The notes under the pieces: model-generated
Databases searched by the model: none
Told to the model about the DNA's origin: nothing
What the model saw: the letters and a program-made list of their open reading frames with translations, nothing else
Shown: positions 30,312 to 38,699 of the stretch, in pieces
Layout: each line of letters opens with the position of its first letter
Position numbering within the stretch: the stretch's first letter is position 1
Program-made: the position numbers and the translations under genes
NCBI RefSeq assembly: GCF_900230215.1
Contig: NZ_LT907982.1
Coordinates: 1,984,001-2,048,000, forward strand
Reading direction: 5' to 3'
Length of the DNA: 64,000 nt
From: Jatrophihabitans sp. GAS493
GTDB lineage: Bacteria > Actinomycetota > Actinomycetes > Mycobacteriales > Jatrophihabitantaceae

Positions 30312-30884
30312 CCCGGCGGCGACACTGAAGTCCGGGATATCCCGCGTGACGACCGAATTCGCGCCGATCGCACAGCGCCGACCCACGGTTACCCCGCTGG
30401 TGATCACGCTATTGACTCCGATCCAGGTGTTGTCGCCGATCCGGGTCGGCCCCTTGCTGGCGTACCCCTGCCAAGGCATCGGTTCGTCGGTGTCGTCATT
30501 GCGGTGCGCGGAGTCGGTGATCAGACAGCCGTTGCCGATGAGCGTGTGATCACCGATCTGCACCAGATCGCTGGCCGCCACCATCACATTGCGGTTGAGT
30601 ATGCAGTTCGCGCCGATCTCGATCCGCCCGGCGTAGGAGGTGAGCCAGACTCCGTCCTCGAAGAGCGTCTGCTCGCCCAGCCGGAGGCGGTTCTCGCGCA
30701 GCAGTTGCAGCGGCTCGCCGTAGAGGCGCCCCCGGGCGAAGCACTGGCGGCGGGCCAGTTCGACGTGCAGCGCCGCCAGCTGCCACGGCGTCTGCGCGCG
30801 GCGATACCAGCGCCATTTCTGGGCGAAGAGCACCGCCAAATCGACGCTGCGGTCGACGTCGCGACGCACACGCTTCAGATCCAC
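30273..30884 (-). CDS. Hexapeptide-repeat (left-handed beta-helix) acyltransferase
   Basis: A WcaF/Maa/LacA-type O-acetyltransferase-like protein. Hexapeptide repeats form coils: IEIGANCILNRNVMVAA, VQIGDHTLIGNGCLI, TRIGDNTWIGVNSVIT, CAIGANSVVTRDI. The catalytic His candidate is in ITDSAHR. The acceptor is unknown, perhaps a cell-wall or capsule sugar. I chose the GTG at 30884 (203 aa) because conservation seems to begin there; the frame is open to an ATG at 30995. It is the only minus-strand gene inside the ribosomal block and overlaps the map 3' end. Confidence 0.85.
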   Translation of the reverse strand: MDLKRVRRDVDRSVDLAVLFAQKWRWYRRAQTPWQLAALHVELARRQCFARGRLYGEPLQLLRENRLRLGEQTLFEDGVWLTSYAGRIEIGANCILNRNVMVAASDLVQIGDHTLIGNGCLITDSAHRNDDTDEPMPWQGYASKGPTRIGDNTWIGVNSVITSGVTVGRRCAIGANSVVTRDIPDFSVAAGSPARVIRSLREP

Positions 30885-30934
30885 GACGGAGAGCCTACTT
30901 CGGTCGCCCAGGGCCGCAGACCACGCGGTTTGGA

Positions 30935-30955
30935 GTACGCGGCTACACCGCGTAC
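30935..30955. promoter_or_regulatory. Inverted repeat in the acyltransferase upstream region
   Basis: GTACGCGG-CTACA-CCGCGTAC is a perfect 8-bp dyad 50 bp upstream of the chosen acyltransferase start and 310 bp before infA. It could be an operator or an RNA stem; the regulator is unknown. Confidence 0.4.
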
Positions 30956-31265
30956 AGTTGTCAGAGGTCCACGTCGCCTTTCTCGACGTCTGCATTGGCC
31001 GCAGGCACGAGGAATGGAAACCTTCGGCAGACCTGCGTCGCCTCTCTACCTAGCTCAGCGGTTTGCTGCGGTAGTGGGTTGGTGGGCAGGGTCGGACCAC
31101 GGTAGCTAAGCCCTAGTTGCTGAGACTTCACGGTCTCGCGCGACCCGGGCCATGCTGCGCTGGGTTCGTAAGTCTTCCCGGTACAGGCAACATCCGTAAG
31201 ACGAAAGCAAATACGCTGCCGCTCACCACCGCCAAGTGGGAGCAGCAGCCAGAAATGTGGGGGAA

Positions 31266-31487
31266 ATGCCCAAGAAAGACGGGGCCATCGAGGTCGAAGG
31301 CCGTGTGGTCGAGCCGTTGCCGAACGCAATGTTCCGAGTGGAACTGAGCAACGGTCACAAGGTGCTCGCACACATCAGCGGCAAGATGCGCCAGCACTAC
31401 ATCCGCATCCTCCCGGAGGATCGCGTGGTCGTCGAGCTGTCGCCCTACGACCTCACCCGCGGGCGCATCGTCTACCGCTACAAATAA
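31266..31487 (+). CDS. infA: Translation initiation factor IF-1
   Basis: A 73-aa OB-fold factor that occupies the 30S A site during initiation. It starts [20 protein letters not shown] and ends [12 protein letters not shown] used the ATG at 31266, next to a GTGGGGG Shine-Dalgarno. It needs its own promoter in the 270-bp gap upstream because the minus-strand acyltransferase separates it from map. Confidence 0.98.
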   Translation: MPKKDGAIEVEGRVVEPLPNAMFRVELSNGHKVLAHISGKMRQHYIRILPEDRVVVELSPYDLTRGRIVYRYK

Positions 31488-31515
31488 ACCAACACCGAGA
31501 ATCAGAGGATGGGCC

Positions 31516-31629
31516 GTGAAGGTCAACCCGAGCGTCAAGCCAATGTGCGACAAGTGCAAAGTCATTCGTCGTCACGGTCGAGTCATGGTGATCTGCGAGA
31601 ACCTGCGTCACAAGCAGCGCCAGGGCTAG
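31516..31629 (+). CDS. rpmJ: 50S ribosomal protein L36, zinc-binding form
   Basis: A 37-aa L36 with a GTG start behind AGAGGATGGGCC. The zinc ligands are intact: CDKC, then a Cys in VICEN and the His in RHKQRQG. With the type Z S14 this shows the zinc-dependent paralogues are in the main operon. 28 nt after infA. Confidence 0.96.
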   Translation: MKVNPSVKPMCDKCKVIRRHGRVMVICENLRHKQRQG

Positions 31630-31802
31630 TCAGCGGAACTCCGCCGACAACTGAATAAGCGCACGCCACCTCGGCGGGTCGGATCCAGTGGGTCCGCACT
31701 GTCGAGTCCACCCCCGGACGAAGGCCGGGGCCCGCGAAGCAATCTTCACGGGAACGGGTGCGCACCACACCTTCGACCAGCAACATAGGAGAACCATCCC
31801 GC

Positions 31803-32183
31803 ATGGCACGTCTTGCCGGCGTTGATCTACCCCGCGACAAGCGGATGGTAATCGCGCTCACCTACATCTACGGCGTAGGCCGTACCCGCTCGGAGCAGGC
31901 CCTCGCGGCCACCGGGATCAGCGAAGATCTGCGCACCAAGGATCTGACCGACGATGACCTGGTCAAGTTGCGCGAATACATCGACGCGCACTTCCAGGTC
32001 GAAGGTGACCTCCGTCGTGAGGTCGCAGCCGACATCCGGCGCAAGATCGAGATCGGATGCTACGAAGGCATCCGGCACCGTCGTGGCCTGCCCGTCCACG
32101 GCCAGCGCACCAAGACCAACGCTCGCACGCGCAAGGGTCCGAAGAAGACCATCGCTGGCAAGAAGAAGGCAGGTAAGAAGTAA
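31803..32183 (+). CDS. rpsM: 30S ribosomal protein S13
   Basis: A 126-aa S13 that contacts L5 and tRNA at the subunit interface. I used the ATG at 31803 ([14 protein letters not shown]), preceded by AGGAGA. The [19 protein letters not shown] motif is intact. The 173-bp gap after rpmJ may hold the alpha operon promoter. Stop overlaps rpsK. Confidence 0.98.
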   Translation: MARLAGVDLPRDKRMVIALTYIYGVGRTRSEQALAATGISEDLRTKDLTDDDLVKLREYIDAHFQVEGDLRREVAADIRRKIEIGCYEGIRHRRGLPVHGQRTKTNARTRKGPKKTIAGKKKAGKK

Positions 32184-32587
32184 TGCCTCCCAAGTCCCGT
32201 ACCGCCGGACCGAAGAAGATCCGGCGCAAGGAAAAGAAGAACGTCGCCCACGGCCACGCTCACATCAAGAGCACGTTCAACAACACGATCGTGTCGATCA
32301 CCGACCCGCAGGGCAACGTCATCAGCTGGGCATCCGCTGGTCACGTCGGCTTCAAGGGTTCGCGTAAGTCGACTCCGTTCGCCGCGCAGATGGCCGCCGA
32401 GAGCGCCGCCCGCAAGGCCCAGGAGCACGGCATGCGCAAGGTTGACGTCTTCGTCAAGGGCCCCGGCTCAGGACGTGAGACCGCGATTCGTTCACTGCAG
32501 GCAACCGGCCTCGAGGTCGGCACCATCTCCGACGTGACCCCCCAGCCGCACAACGGCTGCCGCCCGCCCAAGCGGCGCCGGGTCTGA
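32183..32587 (+). CDS. rpsK: 30S ribosomal protein S11
   Basis: A 134-aa S11 on the 30S platform. Conserved segments [19 protein letters not shown] and the [18 protein letters not shown] end are intact. Coupled to rpsM by a one-base overlap. Confidence 0.98.
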   Translation: MPPKSRTAGPKKIRRKEKKNVAHGHAHIKSTFNNTIVSITDPQGNVISWASAGHVGFKGSRKSTPFAAQMAAESAARKAQEHGMRKVDVFVKGPGSGRETAIRSLQATGLEVGTISDVTPQPHNGCRPPKRRRV

Positions 32588-32616
32588 CGGCCGCGATCAA
32601 GAGGATTTGAGAGAAC

Positions 32617-33225
32617 ATGGCACGTTATAGAGGACCAGCGACGCGCATCTCGCGTCGACTCAATGTTGACCTCGTCGGTGGAGACGCCGCGTTCGAGCGT
32701 CGTCCGTACCCTCCGGGCCAGCACGGTCGCGCTCGCATCAAGCAGAGCGAATACCTGCTGCAGCTCCAGGAGAAGCAGAAGGCCAAGTACAGCTACGGCG
32801 TTCTGGAGAAGCAGTTCCGCAAGTACTACGAAGAGGCGGTGCGTCGCCAGGGCAAGACCGGTGACAACCTGCTGCAGATCCTCGAGTCGCGGCTGGACAA
32901 CGTCGTCTACCGGGCCGGCCTGGCCCGTACCCGTCGGGCGGCCCGCCAGCTGGTGAGCCACGGTCACTTCGTGGTCAACGGCCACAAGGTCGACGTCCCG
33001 AGCTACCGGGTGACGCCGTACGACATCATCGACGTCAAGCCGAAGTCGCTGGAGACCACCCCGTTCATCATTGCGCGGGAGACCCTCGGCGATCGTCCGG
33101 TTCCGGGTTGGCTGCAGATCGTGCCGTCCCGTCTTCGCGTCCTCGTGCACCAGCTGCCCGAGCGCGCGCAGATCGAGATCCCGGTTCAGGAACAGCTCAT
33201 CGTCGAGCTCTACTCCAAGAACTAA
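32617..33225 (+). CDS. rpsD: 30S ribosomal protein S4
   Basis: A 202-aa S4, a primary 16S rRNA binder and, in other bacteria, repressor of the alpha operon. It has the MARYRGPATRISRRL start and a complete S4 RNA-binding domain (LDNVVYRAGLARTRRAARQL). No zinc Cys motif is present. A strong hairpin follows 10 nt after the stop. Confidence 0.98.
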   Translation: MARYRGPATRISRRLNVDLVGGDAAFERRPYPPGQHGRARIKQSEYLLQLQEKQKAKYSYGVLEKQFRKYYEEAVRRQGKTGDNLLQILESRLDNVVYRAGLARTRRAARQLVSHGHFVVNGHKVDVPSYRVTPYDIIDVKPKSLETTPFIIARETLGDRPVPGWLQIVPSRLRVLVHQLPERAQIEIPVQEQLIVELYSKN

Positions 33226-33234
33226 GTCTCCGCT

Positions 33235-33268
33235 CCTGGTGGCGGCCCGTACTCGGGCTGCCACCAGG
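33235..33268 (+). terminator. Strong 15-bp hairpin between rpsD and rpoA
   Basis: CCTGGTGGCGGCCCG and CGGGCTGCCACCAGG pair over 15 bp with one G-U wobble around a TACT loop. It begins 10 nt after rpsD and ends 77 nt before rpoA. It has terminator strength but no U-tract. It probably partly uncouples rpoA from the ribosomal genes upstream. Confidence 0.6.
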
Positions 33269-33345
33269 ATTGGAGCGCCCACAACTGAATACAAAATCTA
33301 CGGACGTCATATAGCGGTCGTCCCTGTGTAAGAAGGAGCTCCACC

Positions 33346-34386
33346 TTGCTGATTTCCCAGCGCCCGTCCCTGACGGAAGAGACCATCGCCGAAAACCGCT
33401 CGCGGTTCATCATCGAGCCGCTCGAGCCCGGTTTCGGCTACACCCTCGGTAATTCGCTTCGCCGTACCCTGCTCAGCTCGATCCCGGGCGCGGCCGTCAC
33501 CAGCATCCGCATCGACGGTGTGCTGCACGAGTTCACCACCGTCGAAGGCGTCAAAGAGGACGTCACCGACATCATCCTGAACCTGAAGGAACTGGTCGTC
33601 TCCAGCGACTCCGACGAGCCGGTCGTCATGTACCTGCGCAAGCAGGGTCCGGGCGAGGTCACCGCCGCCGACATCGCTCCGCCGACCGGGGTCGTCGTGC
33701 ACAACCCCGACCTGAAGATCGCCACGATCAACAAGAAGGGTCGCCTGGAGATCGAGCTCGTCGTCGAGCGTGGCCGCGGCTACGTCACCGCAGTGCAGAA
33801 CAAGCAGCCCGGCCAGGAGATCGGCCGCATTCCGGTCGACTCGATCTACTCCCCGGTCCTCAAGGTCACCTACGGCGTCGAGGCCACCCGCGTTGAGCAG
33901 CGCACCGACTTCGACCGCCTGGTCGTCGACGTCGAGACGAAGTTCTCGCTCACCCCGCGCGACGCCGTCGCCTCGGCCGGGCACACCCTGGTCGAGCTCT
34001 TCGGTCTCTTCCGCGAGCTGAACGACGAGGCCGAGGGCATCGACGTCGGACCGTCGCCGTCCGAGGTCGCCGACATCGCGGCCTTCTCGATGCCGATCGA
34101 GGAGCTCGACCTCACGGTCCGCTCCTACAACTGCCTCAAGCGCGAGGGCATCCACAACGTGGGTGAGCTCGTCGGGCGCAGTGAGGCCGATCTGCTCGAC
34201 ATCCGTAACTTCGGACAGAAGTCGATCGACGAGGTCAAGGTCAAGCTCGCAGGTCTGGGCTTGGCGCTCAAGGACAGCCCGCCCGGATTCGAGCTCAGCC
34301 ACGCTGTCTCCTCCTACGGGGACGAGAGCACTGACGAAACCACCGCTGACGACGACGTCGACTTCGCGGAAACCGAACAGCTTTAA
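33346..34386 (+). CDS. rpoA: RNA polymerase alpha subunit
   Basis: A 346-aa subunit with an N-terminal dimerisation domain ([21 protein letters not shown]) and a C-terminal domain that binds UP elements and activators ([29 protein letters not shown]). The start is TTG behind AAGGAG. The last about 25 residues are an acidic low-complexity tail, longer than in E. coli. Confidence 0.98.
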   Translation: MLISQRPSLTEETIAENRSRFIIEPLEPGFGYTLGNSLRRTLLSSIPGAAVTSIRIDGVLHEFTTVEGVKEDVTDIILNLKELVVSSDSDEPVVMYLRKQGPGEVTAADIAPPTGVVVHNPDLKIATINKKGRLEIELVVERGRGYVTAVQNKQPGQEIGRIPVDSIYSPVLKVTYGVEATRVEQRTDFDRLVVDVETKFSLTPRDAVASAGHTLVELFGLFRELNDEAEGIDVGPSPSEVADIAAFSMPIEELDLTVRSYNCLKREGIHNVGELVGRSEADLLDIRNFGQKSIDEVKVKLAGLGLALKDSPPGFELSHAVSSYGDESTDETTADDDVDFAETEQL

Positions 34387-34403
34387 CCCAACACCTGGTT
34401 TGC

Positions 34404-34424
34404 TCCGGCGGTAGATCCGCCGGA
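34404..34424 (+). terminator. Hairpin between rpoA and rplQ
   Basis: TCCGGCGG-TAGAT-CCGCCGGA is a perfect 8-bp stem followed by TTTCATT, the most terminator-like element of the block. It lies 18 nt past rpoA and overlaps the leader of rplQ, so it may attenuate rplQ-truA. Confidence 0.5.
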
Positions 34425-34445
34425 TTTCATTGAGGAGCACGACAA

Positions 34446-35135
34446 ATGCCTACGCCCACCAAGGGTCCCCGCCTCGGCGGCGGCCCCGCCCACGAGCGGC
34501 TGCTGCTCGCGAACCTCGCGACTGCACTCTTCGAGCACGACCGCATCGTGACCACGCAGGCCAAGGCCAAGCGCCTGCAGCCGCTGGCCGAGAAGCTCAT
34601 CACCTTCGCGAAGCGGGGTGATCTGCACGCTCGTCGCCAGGTGCTGAAGGTGATCAACGGCAACGAGACGAACAAGGCCGTCGTTCACAAGCTCTTCGCT
34701 GAGATCGGCCCGAACATGGCCGAGCGTCCGGGTGGCTACACGCGGATCATCAAGACCAACCCGCGCAAGGGCGACAACGCCCCGATGGCGATCATCGAGC
34801 TGGTGCAGGAGTCGGCCGGCAAGAAGGTCGTCCGTGAGGCCGAAAAGGCTCGCGGCACCAAGGTCGCCGAGTCGAAGGCTCCGACCGGTCGCACCAAGGA
34901 GATCGCCGAGGACGCGAAGAACGAGTCGGCCACGGCCGCCAGCGTTCTCGCCGCTGACGAAGCGTCCACCGAGGCATCGGCCGAAGCTGCCGAGAATGAA
35001 GGCGTCATCGAGTCGGCCGGCGTGACCGAGGCTGAGGTCGAGGCGGCCGCCGAGGTCATCGGCGAGCCCGAGGCCGGCGCGGAGCTGGCTGCGGCCGACG
35101 AGTCGGCTGAAGCCGAAGCCGAGACCGACAAGTAA
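34446..35135 (+). CDS. rplQ: 50S ribosomal protein L17 with a long acidic tail
   Basis: The first about 120 residues are a normal L17 ([20 protein letters not shown] to [10 protein letters not shown]). The protein is 229 aa, so about 110 extra residues follow, rich in Ala, Glu, Ser and Val and strongly acidic ([19 protein letters not shown]). Some actinobacterial L17 proteins have extensions, but this one nearly doubles the protein. L17 lies near the tunnel exit, where such a tail could act in chaperone or membrane docking; this is speculation. Confidence 0.96.
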   Translation: MPTPTKGPRLGGGPAHERLLLANLATALFEHDRIVTTQAKAKRLQPLAEKLITFAKRGDLHARRQVLKVINGNETNKAVVHKLFAEIGPNMAERPGGYTRIIKTNPRKGDNAPMAIIELVQESAGKKVVREAEKARGTKVAESKAPTGRTKEIAEDAKNESATAASVLAADEASTEASAEAAENEGVIESAGVTEAEVEAAAEVIGEPEAGAELAAADESAEAEAETDK

Positions 35136-35163
35136 ATACCGGATACTCTCCGGTTGATCTTCC

Positions 35164-35235
35164 CGTCGAGCGACGGACCACCATCGATGACTGACGCAGA
35201 AGCTGAGGTCGCCGGCGGAGGTCCGTCGCTCGACG
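35164..35235 (+). promoter_or_regulatory. 16-bp perfect inverted repeat bracketing the truA start
   Basis: CGTCGAGCGACGGACC (35164-35179) is the exact reverse complement of GGTCCGTCGCTCGACG (35220-35235). The 40-nt loop contains the ATG at 35187. If transcribed, the stem would shut in the truA start region, or the stem may terminate the alpha operon with truA starting further downstream. Confidence 0.7.
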
Positions 35236-36104
35236 TTTCTGTCTCCGGCGCTCGCTCAGGGCCGGGCGCGGTTCCCGATCCCACTGTGCGGGTGCGGCTG
35301 GACCTCGGCTATGACGGTGCCCAGTTCTCCGGCTGGGCCGTCCAGCGCGACCGGCGAACCGTGCAGGGAGAACTGCAGGCGGCGCTGGCCAGGATCCTGC
35401 GCCTGGACGCGGTCACCCTGACGGTGGCCGGCCGCACCGACGCCGGCGTGCACGCCACCGGCCAGGTCTGTCACTTCGACGTGGCGGCCCTGCTCTGGTC
35501 GGAGCAGGAGCCGATGCTGCTGCGCCGACTTGGCGGGGTGCTCGCACCGGACGTGCGGGTGCACTCGGCCCGGGTCGTCCCGGCCGACTTCGACGCCCGC
35601 TTCTCAGCGCTGTGGCGGCACTACCGGTATCGGATCAGCGACCTCCCCGGTGGGGGCGATCCGCTGCGCCGCGGCTTCGTGCTGAACTGGCGGCGCCCGC
35701 TGGACACCGATCTCATGCAGCTCGCCGCGACGCAGATCCTCGGTCTGCGCGACTTCGCCGCCTTCTGCAAGTTCCGCCCGGAGGCGACATCGATTCGCAC
35801 CATGCAGCACTTCACCGTGCAGCGATCGGCCGGCGGCGAGATCGTCTGCGAACTGCGGGCCGACGCCTTCTGCCACTCCATGGTGCGGTCACTGGTCGGT
35901 GCGCTCATCACAGTGGGGGAGGGGCGGCGTGACCCCGACTGGCCGGCTTCGCTGCTGACCCGGAGCACCCGGGCCGACGACGTTCCGGTGGTCGCCCCCC
36001 ATGGCCTGGTGCTCTGCGAGGTCGGCTACCCGGCCGACGATGAGCTGGCCGCCCGCAGCGCCGTCACCCGCAACCGTCGCGATGATGCGACGGCCGCGGG
36101 TTAG
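35187..36104 (+). CDS. truA: tRNA pseudouridine(38-40) synthase
   Basis: A 305-aa enzyme that isomerises uridines 38-40 of the tRNA anticodon arm. The catalytic Asp is in AGRTDAGVHATGQ. The ATG at 35187 is the first good start but lacks a Shine-Dalgarno and lies in the loop of a 16-bp inverted repeat. A GTG at 35286 (VRVRLDLGYDGAQFSGW) matches the usual family N-terminus and may be the true start. Placement after rplQ is typical of actinobacteria; rplM-rpsI, which often follow, are not here. Confidence 0.95.
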   Translation: MTDAEAEVAGGGPSLDVSVSGARSGPGAVPDPTVRVRLDLGYDGAQFSGWAVQRDRRTVQGELQAALARILRLDAVTLTVAGRTDAGVHATGQVCHFDVAALLWSEQEPMLLRRLGGVLAPDVRVHSARVVPADFDARFSALWRHYRYRISDLPGGGDPLRRGFVLNWRRPLDTDLMQLAATQILGLRDFAAFCKFRPEATSIRTMQHFTVQRSAGGEIVCELRADAFCHSMVRSLVGALITVGEGRRDPDWPASLLTRSTRADDVPVVAPHGLVLCEVGYPADDELAARSAVTRNRRDDATAAG

Positions 36105-36124
36105 CGGCGATCCCGACTGGGTTC

Positions 36125-37021
36125 CTAGAGGCCGAAGCCGTTCGAGCAGGCCACCGTGGCGGCGCTGCTCGGGTCGAGGGCGTTGAGCACCAGCTGCAGC
36201 GCGTACTGGTCGTCGGCGATACCGAGGTGGCCGACGCCGTCGTTCGGGCAGGCCTTCTGGATGACGATGTTGGTGACGTCGCCCCCCGTCAGCAGCGCCG
36301 AGGTGTACGGCGTGACGACCTCGTCGTGAGTCGTGGTGATCACCGTGTACTTGACGCCGGGGACCGTGTCGCCGCCGGCGTTGAGGTTGGTCAGGAATGG
36401 TGACCCGGTGATCTGCTGGGTGCCCGCCGTTCCGAGCAGACCGCCGATGCCAGGCCCGAAGACGCCGGCGAGGCCGCCGACGTCGGTGCCGTGGTTGGAC
36501 GGCACCAGGCCGACCAGCTGGGTGACCTTGGCCGCTCCGCCGAGAAACTTCAGGTAGTAACGGGGCATCATCCCGCCCTGCGAGTGCCCGACGATGTCGA
36601 CCTTGGCGGTGCCGGTCGAGGCGAGCACGCGATCGATGAAGCTCGATAGCTCGCCGGCTGAGGTCGGGATGTCGCCGGTGCCCTTGAGTGAGCCGGTACC
36701 CCCGTAGTTCAGCGCGAAGACGCAGTAGCCATGGTTCACCAGCAACGGCGAAAGGGCCGTCCAGTTGAGGTTCTCGTTCTCCGATGTCCCGTGCACCAGC
36801 ACCACGGCCCGTGGGTGCGCCGCGCTCGGCTTACAGGACCAGTTGTTCGCCCCCGGCGGAGAGGTGTCCGGGTGAAAGAAGCCGTTGACGATGTTGGAGC
36901 CCGCGTCGTAGCTGACCGGTAGCGCGCTGGCCGCGCCGGCGCCGGACGATCCAACCACCAGCGCAACCGCAGCCGCACCGACCAGTAAGGCGGCGAACGA
37001 CAGGAGACGTTTCTTGGACAC
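36125..37021 (-). CDS. Secreted lipase/esterase, alpha/beta hydrolase
   Basis: A 298-aa secreted hydrolase of the actinobacterial lipase class (Pfam Lipase_2-like). I chose the GTG at 37021 behind CGGGGA; the N-terminus KKRLLSFAALLVGAAAVAL is a signal peptide ending near AGAASA. The nucleophile elbow is GHSQGG; Asp and His candidates are in THDEVVTP and VGHLGIADD. Cysteines near both ends may form disulphides, as expected outside the cell. It converges on truA with a 20-nt gap. Confidence 0.88.
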   Translation of the reverse strand: MSKKRLLSFAALLVGAAAVALVVGSSGAGAASALPVSYDAGSNIVNGFFHPDTSPPGANNWSCKPSAAHPRAVVLVHGTSENENLNWTALSPLLVNHGYCVFALNYGGTGSLKGTGDIPTSAGELSSFIDRVLASTGTAKVDIVGHSQGGMMPRYYLKFLGGAAKVTQLVGLVPSNHGTDVGGLAGVFGPGIGGLLGTAGTQQITGSPFLTNLNAGGDTVPGVKYTVITTTHDEVVTPYTSALLTGGDVTNIVIQKACPNDGVGHLGIADDQYALQLVLNALDPSSAATVACSNGFGL

Positions 37022-37070
37022 GTGAAATCCCCGTTGTGATCCAGGTCGCACCCCGTTGCGCGACCGTCCG

Positions 37071-37099
37071 ACCATGGCAGCGCGGCACTTGCGTGTCAA
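37071..37099 (-). promoter_or_regulatory. Candidate promoter of the lipase gene
   Basis: On the minus strand, a perfect -35 TTGACA (37099-37094), a 17-nt spacer and CATGGT (37076-37071). It leaves about 45 nt of leader before the GTG start. The -10 match is weak. Confidence 0.35.
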
Positions 37100-37181
37100 T
37101 AAGTATTGAAAAGTCGCCTGACCAAACGTGGGTATTTGCTAGCTTTGCGGGGAAAGCGCCGCATGTGAAATATGCGAGACG

Positions 37182-37769
37182 TTAGAAGAATGCGAGGTTG
37201 TCGCGGCCGCACCAGCTCAAGACGGCGGGCCAGGGTCCGAAGCCGGAGTCCACGTTCAAGTGGCCACCCCCCTCGACGAGCGTGGCCGCCATCTTCAACG
37301 GTCGTGCGTAGGCGGCGGCGATCCCCTCCGGGCAGTGCGGATCCACGTCGCCGCCGACCAGCACGGTCCCGTCGGCTCCGGCCCGAACGGCGTCGATCTC
37401 CATCGGCACGGGGAAGAAGGACGCCACCGCCGCTTCGTCCAGCTCCGGCGTCGGCGGCGCGACCAGGGCGACCCGGGCCGGCCGGGGGGAGGTGTTCGGC
37501 CGATGCACGTGGTGCAGCCAGAGCACCGCCCCGAGGGAGTGGCCGAGCACGTCGTAGCCGTCCTCCGGCAGGCCGTCGAGCGTCTCTGCGAGGGTGCTCA
37601 GCCAGGGCTCCAACTCGGGCTCGTCGGGGTTCGGAAACTCCGGGAAACGCACCTCGCGACCGGCCGCCAGAAGGTCGTCGGCCAGCAGCCGCTGCCAGTG
37701 CCCGGGGCCGGACCCGCCCCAGCCGTAGAGCAGGACCGTGGGGACAGTACGGGTGGGGCGACGAGGCAT
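37182..37769 (-). CDS. RBBP9/YdeN-family alpha/beta serine hydrolase
   Basis: A 195-aa cytoplasmic hydrolase. The family marks are the VLLYGWGGSGPGHWQ start, the GHSLGA nucleophile elbow, Asp in GGDVDPHCP and His in GGGHLNVDSGFGPWP, a very typical RBBP9/DUF1234 ending. The substrate is unknown. It is on the same strand as, and upstream of, the lipase gene, with a 160-nt AT-richer gap between them. Confidence 0.88.
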   Translation of the reverse strand: MPRRPTRTVPTVLLYGWGGSGPGHWQRLLADDLLAAGREVRFPEFPNPDEPELEPWLSTLAETLDGLPEDGYDVLGHSLGAVLWLHHVHRPNTSPRPARVALVAPPTPELDEAAVASFFPVPMEIDAVRAGADGTVLVGGDVDPHCPEGIAAAYARPLKMAATLVEGGGHLNVDSGFGPWPAVLSWCGRDNLAFF

Positions 37770-37811
37770 GAACCGAGCCTACAGAGGCCGTGAGCCCGAG
37801 TGATTGGACGG

Positions 37812-38588
37812 TTAGGAGGCATCCTCGTCGGCTCGTTGCAGGTTCTCTTCGCCGACCCAGGCTGCGCCGTCCGCGGCCGGTACGGGATCGTAGTGCGGGA
37901 TGAAGAACGCTCGCCAGGCCTGCGACGGCTCGCCCTCGACGCTCAAGACGCAGCTCGATCCGTCTTCGGCGACGATCAGCTGGGCCGGGCGATCGGGGTA
38001 GCGGCAGTCATAGACCTGGATGAGACTGGCGTGGACTCCGGGGGTGAAGTCGTAGGCCACCACCTGGTGAGAGGCGGTGAGGGCTTCGTCGGAGACGAGC
38101 CCCAACGGCATCGGGTAGCCCTCCTCGAGCCAGCCCTGCAGGCTTCTCAGACTCGTGCGAGTCTCGTGCCGCCGCACCCGCTCCGGCGCCGCCCGCAGGA
38201 AGGGGTAGCGCAGCAGGTTCTCCGGATGGATCGGCAGCACTCGGGCCCGCCCGCCCGGCATCGGAACGCCGATGGCGGCCGGGCTCAGCCCGACCGAGGC
38301 CAGGTGACGACGGTAGATGAGTTCATGCAGCCCGCTGCCCACGGCCGGCACCCCCGCGCCCGGAAAGTCCTCGCCCCGCTGCGGCGGTGCGGGCCGGTCT
38401 GCGTGGAAATTGTCCAGGGCGGCAAAGCCCATTCCTCCGCAGAGGCCGCCGAAGGTGACCCGGGGAATCCGAATCGGCCCGACGGCGATGGCGTCCCAGA
38501 GGATCGAGTCGAACGAGTTGTCGAAGTGGAAGCCGTGCCGATGCAGGTCGAAGGTGGTCTTCCCGGCTGGGCTGCCCATGGTGGGCAT
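37812..38588 (-). CDS. Hypothetical protein, probable papain-like fold
   Basis: A 258-aa protein that I cannot name. ATG behind a perfect AGGAGGT. A possible cysteine-peptidase triad is visible in the right order: Cys50 in FGGLCGGMGFAALD, His174 in SHQVVAYDF, Asp194 in VYDCRYPD. The last two resemble the HQVLAxGY and YDPNYP signatures of papain-like families. No signal peptide or membrane helix is seen. The neighbours (hydrolase, siderophore protein) do not suggest a function. The fold assignment is by eye. Confidence 0.75.
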   Translation of the reverse strand: MPTMGSPAGKTTFDLHRHGFHFDNSFDSILWDAIAVGPIRIPRVTFGGLCGGMGFAALDNFHADRPAPPQRGEDFPGAGVPAVGSGLHELIYRRHLASVGLSPAAIGVPMPGGRARVLPIHPENLLRYPFLRAAPERVRRHETRTSLRSLQGWLEEGYPMPLGLVSDEALTASHQVVAYDFTPGVHASLIQVYDCRYPDRPAQLIVAEDGSSCVLSVEGEPSQAWRAFFIPHYDPVPAADGAAWVGEENLQRADEDAS

Positions 38589-38602
38589 CGGCGACCTCCT
38601 AG

Positions 38603-38643
38603 CGTGGGGTTCAGCTCGTGGGGTTCAGCTCGTGGGTTCGGCT
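38603..38643. repeat. 14-bp triple repeat upstream of the papain-like gene
   Basis: CGTGGGGTTCAGCT occurs twice in tandem (38603-38616, 38617-38630), followed by a third degenerate 13-bp copy. It lies just upstream of the Shine-Dalgarno of the minus-strand gene at 37812-38588, inside its leader. Confidence 0.9.
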
Positions 38644-38699
38644 TGCAAGTCTCAACCATGATTATGGCCCGGATGCTGTAAATCGCCGGCGTGGCGCCG

